Shown: positions 13,001-25,598 of the stretch, piece after piece | How the letters are laid out: every line of letters begins with the position of its first letter | Position numbering within the stretch: position 1 is the stretch's first letter | DNA from: Allacma fusca | Lineage: Eukaryota; Arthropoda; Collembola; Symphypleona; Sminthuridae | Direction of reading: 5' to 3' | DNA length: 64,000 bases | NCBI GenBank assembly: GCA_947179485.1 | Contig: OX359249.1 | Coordinates: 9,238,001-9,302,000, forward strand | The notes under the pieces: generated by a model | The model's database searches: none | What the model was told of the DNA's origin: nothing | The model's input: the letters and a program-made list of their open reading frames with translations, nothing else | Position numbers and translations under genes: made by a program

Positions 13001-13899
13001 TTCCAAAGGAAGCATGGAATTAATCAAATTTTGAAGTGTCGGAAGGAGATAACTTTGATTTGGACGTTTCACTGTTGGTATCCCAATAACTAATGACACT
13101 GTGTATTGAAATGAGAAAAATTAGAAATATGAACTTATACCAAATAAGTAAATAATTATTATGTAATTACATAATACATAAAGTGATTATTAAACATTGG
13201 AAAAATTTTACTAACCACCCTCTCTGTCTTTCCCAATGGTCAGAGCCGGTACGAGAGCCTCTTCGTAATCCAGTAAATAAGGCAATGCATTGTAAATACT
13301 AGCTGTTTTAAGGCGATTGCGATTTAGAAAACTCTGTGACGGCAGTCTATGTTCGGATCGTCCTCCACTATTGGGTGGGCTCCCATGTGAATCCTCTTTC
13401 ATTACCATTATCATGTCAGCTCTCAACGCTCTTATCCCCGCTTCATACTCGGTCACATGCGTTTCTAATGTTGCGAGTAGTCGTAAAATCTTCGTCTCTT
13501 GATCTTCATCTTGAGGGAAAATAAGGGAAAGTATGTGTTACTAATAAAACTCAAAAACTAGGGAAACAGCACATCGAACCCCAAAGTCCCATATTTCGTT
13601 TAATGTACTAAATGTAAGCATGGCATTTGTTTTTGTAAAAGCAAAAAACCCCGGAACAAGAATCTGAGGAAAAATACTGTGTATAAGAGGCGGGGGATAG
13701 GAATCATGGGTGATCAAAGGGAAAGCTAAATTTTGATTTTGGGCATGTATCGTGTCACCATGAGGAAAAGAGTTAAGGAGAATATAGAAAATTTAATAGT
13801 TTATAACTCACCGGTGGATTGAGAGTGCCAAAAACTTTGTATTAAACAGAGCAAGATGATTATAACGGCCACGGCTGCAATTCTATATGGAAACTGCAT
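10025..13899 (-). CDS. MGAT4: Alpha-1,3-mannosyl-glycoprotein 4-beta-N-acetylglucosaminyltransferase (GnT-IV, MGAT4A/B-like)
   Basis: Ten exons read right to left: 13812-13899, 13219-13509, 12918-13098, 12276-12586, 12014-12144, 11760-11867, 11447-11640, 10470-10609, 10181-10296, 10025-10045. They sum to 1581 nt and 526 aa, with every phase matching; vertebrate MGAT4A is about 535 aa. Domains: short cytoplasmic end and signal-anchor helix at residues 6-22 ([16 protein letters not shown]); a stem; GT54 catalytic domain from about residue 128 ([11 protein letters not shown]), with [20 protein letters not shown], the acidic YYVQIEDDV motif near residue 252 and FCQLGFIGK; then the PSLFQHIG segment and the C-terminal lectin-like domain ([33 protein letters not shown]). 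Known role: Golgi type II enzyme that adds beta-1,4-GlcNAc to the alpha-1,3-mannose arm of N-glycans. The full C-terminal domain favours MGAT4A/B over shorter relatives. The start was chosen as the only ATG that precedes the anchor helix. Confidence 0.95.
11987..12007. repeat. (CT)n microsatellite at the 5' splice site of the GnT-IV fifth intron
   Basis: A run of CT dinucleotides, which is (GA)n on the coding strand. It begins within a few bases of the GTGAGG donor that ends the 12014-12144 exon. Confidence 0.9.
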
Positions 13900-16800
13900 A
13901 CTCTATGATATCTACTGCGGATGCGATCTGAACAAAGCGACTTCATCGGCTAGCTTTTCCGGATAAATTTTTTCACTCCACCGTTTAAATCACAGACTCC
14001 TGATCAGAGGATTGAAGATAGACACGATTAGTGGGATGAAAAGGAAACAGTCAACCCAAACCTGGCCCACACTCCTGGTGAAGCTACAGGAAAAAGCTTT
14101 TTCTTGTGCGAAAGTGCCACGTGCACGTCACGAATAGACCTTCTATAATCTTGAACAGTATCTGTCACTTGAGTTTTCTGTAGCTTGCAAGTTCATCCTA
14201 TATAGACTCATGTGTCTGACATTACTTCAACCATCACATTCCTTATTCGTCGGGAAACATTTTCTTGCCACTTATTCCCCCCAAATTCCTCACTCGCGAT
14301 CTACTCCATCTACAAAAGGTAGAATGTCAATGAAGTTGCAGACACCATCAGCCAGTTATTTGGGTCTCGCATATTATTAATCATACAAACAAATGCATAC
14401 ATTGTGCATGCAGCCAGTTCAATACATACAAGCATTTATTGATTAAATGTTACACTTCCCAATAAATGTTGTAATCTATGCTATGCTGCTAGCTGATACT
14501 TATAGATAATTCTGACGAAAAACACACCTCCTTAGAGTAACTACATACAGAAACTGCTTCACTGTCAGTTTTCAGTAGGCTGTACGAAAATCTATGAATA
14601 GGACGTGTGCAAAGCAGTAAGTTTGAAGCCATGGGAAAAATGGATAGTTTCCATTAAAAACCTTTGAGGGCCGCTTCTATCTACGAATACTACATACTTA
14701 CTTGCCAGACATCGAGTGACCACTTGACTAAGAATTTTATCAGCAATTTCTAAACAAATATAATCGGCAGGGATAAATTCATGCTAGGACTGGTGGCAAT
14801 AAGATACTACAGACTGATGGCGTAACCACTACATATACTAGCAAGAATTACTAGCTTCGTTCCCTGCAGTTGAAGAAAGTCTCGGCTTGTAGCATTACTA
14901 TGCATAGGCTGTATGAAAGAAGTATCCTCTTCACACCATTCAAGCCATTCACACCATGCTTTTAAATTGATTACTTTCTTAATAATTTACTTTTCCCAGT
15001 TCACATAACTTTATAATTTCTGTCCTAGTACAATTTATGTCCTTCCACACAACCATCCATAAATTAATATACATATGTGCACATGAGCTGAAACTAACAA
15101 TAGCATTTGAGTGAAATCATACTTGATATAGACTGTCCTTGTGTTGGAGTTCTGTGCCTACCTTGTGCTTATAGTCTACAATGAAACCTTCCTTTATCAT
15201 ATTTATCTCCCACCTGACAGGTTTCTGGTTCGATATGTTTTCCTACAAAATGATAGTTCACCAATGCAATGTCATATGAGGCATTTCATTATTATTAGTT
15301 TGGTCACTCCACCCAAATTTCAAGAGTCGAACAAAACACCAATGCAGACAAGGCACGTAATTTATAATGCTGAAACCTCCAAACTTAATAAATTTCCGCC
15401 AAGTGAACCAATGGAACTGAATACCGACAGCTGTGCATAAACTACCACAGAACAGAAAAAATTAGCCCCATTCAAGCTGATTGCTCGTGCAGGCTATAAA
15501 AATACGCACAGCGTAAGAAAATCCAGCTCAACGTAATAGTTCCTCCCCAAAAAGCATTTCTAATAGGAACAGCAAACGAGGTGAACTCATATCTGTGTAT
15601 CGCACGGGTAAAAGTAAGACAGGCTCCGCATGAATTACATTTTGATCCAATGTCCGAAACAACAATTCCTTTCAACTTTCCCTCGCAATCATTTCCAAGT
15701 GCGGGTGTATATAGAGAAATGGCAAAGTTTATCCTGCGTTTATTCCATTAAAAGAGTTACTTCCGTGTGCACATCCGTACCGGAATGTAAAAAATTTACA
15801 GTACCGATACGTGTGTACGGAGACTATATACACACTTATCCGCACTGAGAAAGCCAAATTTGGTTATGCAACATGGCAAGTAAGCATCGCAAAAGCTACA
15901 CTCGCTCGTGTACCTGAATTATTTTGTGCTGGAGATTTTAGAGAGATTTGATGTATTTATGATGACTAAACCAATAGCTTTGCTGCCGTGTAATATGAGA
16001 TTCTGAACTAGTGACAGACGTGTAAGTCACAAAGTGGCACCTCAGCTTCCTGAGGTAGAAAATATAAATAATTAAAGGCAAGCTGTATCATTAACGTCTG
16101 CAGTCGTAAAACTGTGATCGTGACATTGACTTTAAAAAGTTCTGTGTCATACTACCTTAACCTACTGGATAAAAATGAGTAATTCATTACCATAAGATAC
16201 ACTAATTCCCAAGTAAATTTTTTCACGTGACCGTATGTTAATTGAATAATTATAAATTTAATCCTATGCACACCACAAAGCATCAACTCCCCTGATAGTT
16301 AATCTTGACATACGCTTCATTGCTAAATATAAAATAGAGTAGCTTTAATACCTAAAATTGTTCCCAAAAACTTTCCATCAACACCACAAGTGCTGTTGAA
16401 GTCACAGGAAACTAGATGCACAAGGTCTGAGCACATTCACACGACTTTTGAAATTATTCAAAGAACGAGAGGAAAATACAACACTTGTGTCAGAATAACG
16501 CACTCACAGAACTGTACAGGATTTATGACCACACGTATGCATGTATATATATATTGGAGGAGATGATAATAATTTTTGTTACAAACGTATAGATATATAT
16601 TTTTTGAAGGTGCCTGTGCAACTTCAGTTTCACACCACAGACAACAGTATACGTGCTGAGCGCTTCAGATCCTGCACTCGACTGATGGACGGATTGAAAT
16701 GAATGAAAGTCCTCTACTACAGTGCTGAAGGTATCGTGCAAATGTCTCCTTTCGTTTGCCGTAACCCTGAGCACAGCAGAGCTGAACATGAAGGAAAAAC

Positions 16801-18235
16801 ATACAGAGCTGACAGCTTTGTAGGTTCCGAATTGTTTAGGGAAACTCTGAGTGTAACTTTTACGACAGTCCAAGGCATGGCACGTTGAATGATATTGAAT
16901 TCGATGAAGATGTCTGGGCAAAACCTTTGGATAAAAATGAACATATAGGAAACCAACTAGAGACAAAGAGTCCACGCTGCTCTTTATGCATTAGACTGTC
17001 ACAAAGTCCATTATCAGGGCAGGGAACATAGGATAAATAGTACAAGATGGACGGAGAGGTAGTACTGACTGCTGAGGAAACAAAACCTGGATTCATCATG
17101 TTATATACAAGAGCATGACATGATGACATTTTTTTCCCACTACTCCAATCCAAGGTTCTGAACAGCTTGCTCATTTATTCATGACAGTCTTGGCAATAAG
17201 ACCTATAGTGGGGAAAATCACGCTGAAAGCTCATCCTCTGCACTGAGCATTATTTCTCGGAGTAGCTAGTGAAAGGTCGATAAGGCAACATATTTCTCAT
17301 TCACTTGGTGATCTGGTCAAATGATACTCAAAGGCGGTGTTTTCGTCATTCTTAGAGGGAAACTTCATAGAATTTTATTCAAGTGAGCATACGCACTGTC
17401 GTGCATAAGGGAATTGAACTGCAATTCCACTAGTAGGGACACGCGTACATTTTATAACAAATACATTTTCAAGCAGTCGAACATATTCGATTTTATGAGG
17501 CGTGAAACCCACAAAGTACATAACATTTATGAATCGGAGTAGTGCTATAATGTCATAAGCTGTCGATGGGTGACTTGTAATGTCACAGTAAATTGCGATT
17601 TTTTCTACAGTCCTGTGATAACAAAAATTATGCTTCGTAACTCAGGAACGTACATATGTCTACATGTATGCCTGAACTTTACCAACGAAAGGCAATTTCC
17701 AGGCACATGGCAATGCAAATGGACTCAGTCAGCAGTTCGCATATTTATGTACATCAGTAAATGAAATAATGTTGAGCTCTCGTGCTTGTAGAATCAAATT
17801 TTTAACGTTCCATATCTAAGTAAGAGCTTCCGCAGCGAACAAGTAATTATTACTCATTCATCCAATCAAATTATTAACTACTAATAAATACATGCTGATA
17901 AGCTGGTAAAAATAATTCAATTTTACATTGTGGTAAGGCTATATCGAAACCACATATCTACTAGACACACATTTTTCTACATCTGCAGTGCAAAAGATCA
18001 TACAGCTGTGTAAATATTCAAAACTTGGAAAGTACGGTAGCTAATAAACAATACAGTGCAAGGAAAGTACGGTGTGGAATAATTTTAGGATTTCTGCTGG
18101 CCTTTAAAAGTTTCTTACGAAATAAGCGGATACGAAAAAGAAACCGATCGAATAAAAGGAGGAAACAAAAGGTGCAAAGTGAGTGACACATTTACTACAC
18201 CACAACAGAGCATTTTAATTTATGCATGACCAATT

Positions 18236-18236
<1 letters not shown>

Positions 18237-18267
<31 letters not shown>

Positions 18268-18268
18268 G
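18237..18268. repeat. (CT)n microsatellite
   Basis: About 32 bases of CT dinucleotides with a single interruption (CTCC). Confidence 0.95.
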
Positions 18269-21200
18269 GTTATGTGACATATGCTGAAGCGGTGAAGAAA
18301 ACCACAGGATACTTGTAGATACGTAATCACAGAAATAAATAGACTTAACAAAATTTTCGGTCTTCTGTCTGTAAAGAACTACTGTATGAATGTCGCGTAA
18401 GAAATGTCATGTCATTGTGAACTGAATACTGCAGTAGACAACAAATCCTTATTTTATGCATGCTACATATGTACATACATACACTATGGTGACATGTAAA
18501 TCAGAATAAATACAATTATTACTGATGCACGATCCATACAGAATAACTTAATACCTGCACTGTGGCACATGAACAGAGGAACAGGGTAATTCTAATAATG
18601 TCATTCACAATTAATGTATCTAGACATCTGGAAAAATTAATGTATGCAAGTGTGACTAATGTGAGTGACCGAATATGATTGATCTATCCAATTACGCTCC
18701 TTTTCCTGGTTTTTAGAAAATTACACTCATACACAAATCGACTGACTCTGAATATGTTCAGATATTTAATTGTGAAGAAATAAATGTTGAGTGGAAAATA
18801 TTAAACGAGTTCTCACGAAATCAAATCTAGACTCCTTTAGGTCAAGGGTTATTTTTAATCAACAGTAATCTACGCATTCAAAAGGACATGTTCCATATGT
18901 GATAGCAAAGTTCATTAGAAAAGGGAAATTTCAATCTGTAAACTTCTAGAGAAACAGAGGGCTTCGTAAAAATTTGCGAATGAAAAAATTCCAAGTTTTA
19001 TTAAAAAACTAATGACAGTACCAGATATGGATTTATGTAACTATACATATATGCAGCAATATATGAATTTATCAGATAGCTTCACCAGTATAAAGTGTTC
19101 ACCTTCACATTTTTCCTCTTGCGCTAGGATTTCAGAAATTGCATGGCGGCTAAGGGTACGCATAATAAATTGTCAGTGGTTATTTTTCAGCTTCTACATC
19201 CTCAAACTAATTTTAGTTTATCATACTGCAATTCCTATAGCATAGAAAAATTAAAACTGGTTCTTTAGAAAATGTTACTGTTACGTGTCATACTTAGTTC
19301 CCTAGAAATGCTGAAATGTGGATAATTATACGTTACATATTTATCTTTCATATTACCACACAGTTTTTCCTTAATTTAAATTACTATAATCGCAATTCCT
19401 AATTCCATTCTATGGATTGAGATTCCGGGAATACTGAATTGTTTTGGAAAAAAATAGACATCATTATTGAATAGCCAAAACTACAAGTAATTACTTTAGC
19501 CCCTACTTTCATAATTATTTTAATCATCGAAAAGGGACAAAATGGTTTCAGACATTAATGTATTGTGGGTATATGCACGCATAAAACAAGAACGAAGATA
19601 ATCATAGGAAAGTTTCCAAGTAATGAGCGAAGTGACAACCGTCCGAATGCGGTAGATATGATGCGTAAATTTAATCAATGTCGAGAAGGATTGGTACTTG
19701 GTACTTATGTTGAAGCACTTATTTGCAACCGAGCATGCATTAATTTTAGATATCAATAGAAGCACAAAAGCAGTACGAGATTCGAGAACCACTTGAACAA
19801 GTGAATTATTATGAGCACATGCAGAAGAATGAGAGCGGCTATTCATTCTACAACACAGGGTTTGGCATTCAGGGAACAATCTTCCACAACATTGTCAGGG
19901 AATAAATTAACCTAAGTAAGGATTAAAATACATTTTGTACAGCTATTATTTCCGTTACGCTGAATATTTGTTTCTATAGTTACATCATCGCATACGTGAG
20001 GAGATCACCCTATACCGAACACCGATTTTCACATTTCTACAAGCTAAGGAACACACTACTTGATTTATTATTCATGGGAATAATCCTGCCAGACTACCCT
20101 GCTGTTTCCGTTATGGGTTCATTCTGCGAGTCTCCATTCCTTATTACTGAGTCGAACTTTGTGATGGTAATAACCTATCTTAGTAAACCCGCTTCCAAAG
20201 TCTGTAAGGAGCAACTGCACCAAAAACTTTTCCACCAATAACTTTAACAATATACAAAAACAAACGCCATTGCAAATATATGTCACGCTGCAATTTCCTC
20301 TATTTCAAACTTCCAGATAAAATTCTCCTTCTCTGCACTTTATGTACTTAACTTTATTTACACATACTCCCAATTCATAAGTAAAGAAAAACTGATACAC
20401 AGATATTTGCTACATTTTCTGCACGAATTGTACATACTAAATTTCACTTTGTCTCAGGACAAAATATAACACATGACTTATGCAGACATAATTCCATTAT
20501 TCCATACAACCTCCAGAAATATCAATTATCAGACTCACAGGAACGAAATATATGTATTACGAAATCAGTGTGCCATAATGAACCGCTCTTGGGTAACTTT
20601 TATTTGAACTCATTTCACCCCGATATTGAAATACTGAAGTCAAAATCAAATTCTATAGTAATTCTCACACTCGTACATACGTTCACGTCACTACTCAGAT
20701 ACTTCCAATGACATCCATTTGAGGTTGGATGCAGCACAGAAACAAACGGGGAAATAATATTCACCTTACCAAATTTAGTACTTACATATTGCCTTAGTTC
20801 AATTAATCTAAGCAATTAAACTAGAATGGCTCCAATAACGATTTGCCTCGGCTCATTTAATGAACTTAATTGACTGCCAGAATCTCACTGCATAATGTAC
20901 GAATGTAATCATTGTTTCAATCGGATTATTACAAAAACTGCGTGCTGCTAAAGTGTCTCACTATTTCCTCTCATTGTAAAAATTGCAAATTAAGAAAAGA
21001 CACTTATGTCACATGACAGCTTACAATTCCTTTCTCAACTTATAGAAATGTGTCTGCCCTGGGACTAGGACATTTTCAAGACATGGAAAATCACAGATTG
21101 AGAAACTCCGACTTCATCATCAACTTAAGGTTGAACTGAAGAGTGGATACTGTTTTGTGTAACAGGGGTAATCCGGCTTAGCTTGTGACTAACTTGAGAA

Positions 21201-23943
21201 CTTGTACAACTGTCTGCTAAATGTAGATATATTATTTATTTTATATCTACCTCTTTTAACTTTTTGTAATTTGCTATGTATGCATTTCCGAACTTTACTG
21301 AGAATTAGCTCGTGTCAAACTTTCTTCGCACCTATGTAAATTGCAGCAACTTTTTACCGCCTCACTTTCATTAAAATCTCCTGTCTCCTGTACATTTATT
21401 ACCCAGCACAAACACATATAAGGTATCGTTAGTTCTTTTGATAGTTCTTATAGCCCTCCTTTTGATTGTTGTAATAGAGTTATATAATCATATGTAGTAC
21501 ACACATAGTCAGGAAAAGCTTTTGATGTACGTACATGCCTACATCTGCATGTATGTATGTAGTTCTTACTTTCAATTTTTCAGAACAACCTTCAAAGAAT
21601 CTACGTGCTTGGTATTATTAGTAAAGTAATCGAAAATAGTTTGTCACACAGCTGTAATCTATATGCAGCAAAGAGGAACTTTCACAACTGCTAAATGTTT
21701 TATTAAAACAGGTATATACCCAATTAAATTCAAGGTTTTTATTGTAGCAGTACGTGCAATTTCGGTATCATTAATCTACGTACGCAAAAGCGTCAAAGCG
21801 GACATCGTTTAATTCATTCTTATAAAAGTCACGGAGGTAATCCCGTGTATGTAAACACTGCAGCTTAAACATCTTGAACTTATAGTAGCCGATAGTGCAG
21901 ACAGGCTATAAAAGAGGAGTATCAAAATGTGGTCCTCCTCCTCCTATAAGTATAAGTATATCATAAGTAAGCACGTTCGTCTCTTCCCTGTGTTCATACG
22001 TTACTCAAGTGTATACATGAGCTATACACATGCAAAAGAAGATTCAATGCAAACGTCAATAATCAGCAAACCAAATAGAATGAAGCAGGTTTTAATTAGC
22101 GTCATCGTTAGGCAGACTGTGAATTCTCTTGAAACAGAACGGACGCAGAACTGCGTATATTTGAACACAAACACAGAGTCGTCGGAGTCTAGTAATTAAA
22201 TCGTCCACTATTATAGGTACTTTTGAATTTTTGTATGGCTGCTCTTCTCCGTTACAGATAGGCATCTGGCATTGGTACTCATATCATTTTCAGCAAAATT
22301 AGCTCCCTCATTCATTTTTGGATGAGTCAACAGCCTGCTAAAATACAGATTTTTCAGGTTTCGGTTACCTTCTTCCTTGCACATTTCAGGACAGCAAAAG
22401 TACGCTCGGAAATGTTATTGTAAGTACATGAATGATAACTTTACGCCATGCAAAAGCTGGTGTACAATTCTCTCTGTTTACATACTTCAACTTACTTCAA
22501 CTCTTCACGTGTTCTTTGGCGTTTAACAGACTCTGTAAGGGAATATTCCAGCTTGAGGCCATATAACTGACTTGAATGTAATCCATGGAGAACTTTTTGT
22601 ATGTATTTTTAGGCTATTTATTTGTCTGGCCCAGAAGCACTATCTCTCAATCTACGTCTGCTGGACCTAGTACCACCAAAGCATGAAATCAAACGGACTT
22701 GTCCGCAAGCGTTAGCTGTAAATTATTTTCGCAAACACACGCCTGTAAGTACGGTCCCCACCAATGTCAAGTCACTGCAAATGGATTCTAATAAAATCAA
22801 CATTCATACAGGAATAATAATTTTATTAAAATGAACAAATTATTCCAAAATCTTCAATCCCTGTGTCTGTCACATATCATAATATCCGATCTACTCTCTC
22901 CTTCAACCTGCAAATCCACGGCTCTGACTTGTTTTCAAAAATATTTAACTGACAGCCAACAGGATGAGCATCACAGGAAAATTAACTGGAATTTTTTAAA
23001 AATATTTAGTAAGTTCTAAAATACAAATGGCAACGTCGTCGCAATGAGCACGAAACCCGTCGTCAATACAGATCCTATGTCTGCCAATCTGCCCCTGTCT
23101 CTATAGTCCCTTCAAAATATCCAAACCAATCCCCATGGGGCCCTCAAGTTCTCATTCTTGATTAACTGTACGACTAGTCTTCTGCTGGCAAGTATTTAGA
23201 TAACCTACATAAGCTGACACCTGACACCACAATCAAAGCCACAACCACATTTATGTACAACAACAAGTAATAATAATTACTGTAATAGCTACCAGCTACC
23301 TTCAAATTCCAAATCATGTTCTAAATTCACCAATCAACAGAAAGCTAAATTGTAAATTCAGTGTTCTTCACTCACCTGTCTCAAATTCCCAGCTTGCTGA
23401 ACAGATTTAAAAAATTAATACTGTAATTTATTACATGTATGTTAGGGAGCCTCGTAGGAATTGGACTTAATGTGGATGGAACTTTCCTTTAAGATTAATT
23501 TTGGTATTTAAATATTTCCCTACAGGAAATAAAAATATTCCTAAAATAATCTATTTTCCCTGAATGTTTCTAACCATACTTGTCAATTCCTCATTAAATC
23601 CCTCCATATTTTAATGATAATTCCTGTACAAGTGATAAAGACCAATCTGTGTATTGCTAATGTAAACATTGACAAGAACCTGTTTTTTTTAAAGGACCTT
23701 CATAATTATTACAAGGAGTTACTATACACAGGAGTCCCGTATACACATAAAAGTACTTTCTATTTTGAAGTACTATTCCTCTCCATAAAACCTGATAACA
23801 TATCAATTACAACAACGACTTGGAAGTGTTTACCTTCTAAGATATTAAGAATGTAAATAAGAGGAATGATGCCTGAGAACTGATGAGAGTTACATGAGCG
23901 TCTATTTTAATAATTATTACATACTCAAAAAAAAAATTAATGG

Positions 23944-23959
23944 TATATATATATATATA
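23944..23959. repeat. (TA)n microsatellite
   Basis: A short run of TA dinucleotides in AT-rich non-coding DNA. Confidence 0.85.
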
Positions 23960-25598
23960 AGTACTCAATACTAATATTATTAAAAACAACAATTATTTCA
24001 AAATTAATCTTCCTCCCACGTCATCCCAGGACTTATTATTGCTCTTCCTAGATAACACTTATTTCTCATGGTCTCCCAATTCCAACTATACACACACAAA
24101 CTCACACAATCAACACTTAAAGTATTGTACATTTGGGTAATTATTTATAATTAATAAATGGGGGCTTAAACTACCAACAAATTATTTCTGACCCACTTCA
24201 CTCCAGTGATTTGTAATCAGCATGTTACCCGGAACAAGTCGAGGAATTAAACCCAATGTGTGTTTTTATTATCGTGGTGTTAAACTTGGCGGAAATCCCA
24301 TCAACTGGTATTCCTCCAACCATTCAAAACCCCACATGATCCTCAACGCAAAGAGTCATCCCTGTGGGACATACCTGTACGACATACTATTCCAAGTTTT
24401 GAAGTTCTAAAGGGAGAGACACGCAACATAATTCCCTTATGATATGTCTGCAAAAGTTGAAACCAACATTTTAATTTTTATCAATTAAGTAATTACATTT
24501 AAGTACATAGCACGGAAAAATATTTTTTGATGTTGTGCAATGAACATCCTTCATCGAGTGCCTACAAGGCTTGTAGTACGAGCATCTTTAATGAGCTTTT
24601 TGCATATTTAAAAAAAATGAATGCTATGGCAAACTCTTTGTCTGCAACTAATGATTATAGAGCCGCCTTATTGCAAAAAATGATATTGAAAGCTAAAATT
24701 TCACGCTCAACAGAATCTTTAGTTCCTGCAAAAAAAAACAGTAATTTCAGCGTTATAAGAGCTTGCTGATAACGATATTGATTTGGTATCTGGAAATTAT
24801 TAAAGTGTCATTACTGCCGTTAAATAGCCAATATCAATAGTTGTACATTAATCTTCTGAAGTATTTTATATTATGATTCCACAATCCATTCCATAATAAT
24901 ATATGTAATAGTTGTTAATGCTAATAATTGCTAAACCTTTACGATTAGCAAATTAAAATATTCATATAACAATCTGTGTACAAGTCTTTTTGATCATTCA
25001 TTACAAGGGGAAACTTTATAAACCCAACGCTTGGCCTCGAAATTTTCTTCTTATATTTTACACTGAACGAAACAATTTTAGTTACAAGAAGAGTAAAAAG
25101 GGAGTGCTTAACATAGAATCTGAATCTGGCCGGTTCAACATTCAATAGGCAATCGATGATAGGCAACAGACGACAAGAGGGAATCTGAGCTCTGGTAACA
25201 GTGTTACTGGCAAACTAGCAACTATATCGCTGTAAACCTGGACCTGGACTGATCTAAATTTTTTAAAAGAGGAATTGTCCACTGGTCAACTTTCCACAAT
25301 AGTTCTCGTCGTTTGGGATTTCTGAGGCTGAGAGACTTAAGTATCGTTAAATTATTATGAAAAATAAGTACTCAAACAGTTAGTTTAGTATTGACATTGA
25401 ACACAGTTTAATAACATAAACTAAACCGACATCTTACCATTGTAATTATGAAGTCAGGCTTTTAAACTACAAACAAGTTATTCCAAATATGTTGACAAAT
25501 GCGACGCACACCATAACCATCAAAACATTTTGCATTTGCACTGATCAAATTAGAAGATTTTAAGCCGTCTTTTCGATAAATTCTCACCCGTTGAAAAT

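Larger units (their letters stand above)
13900..25598. other. Gene-poor 11.7-kb region
   Basis: No convincing coding exon on either strand. The open frames here (for example 15141-15440, 16523-16975, 19520-19879) are under about 150 codons, have no recognisable motif and show no series of in-phase splice sites. The stretch holds many short ACATACATATGT-type runs, a CT microsatellite at 18237 and an AT run at 23944. It separates divergent genes (GnT-IV minus, SLC6 plus), so it probably holds their promoters and 5' UTR exons. I cannot place these. Confidence 0.6.

Noticed and set aside
16523..16975. Minus-strand open frame of 150 codons
   Set aside because: No domain, no supporting splice sites and base composition like its surroundings. 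Overlapping open frames of similar quality occur on both strands.
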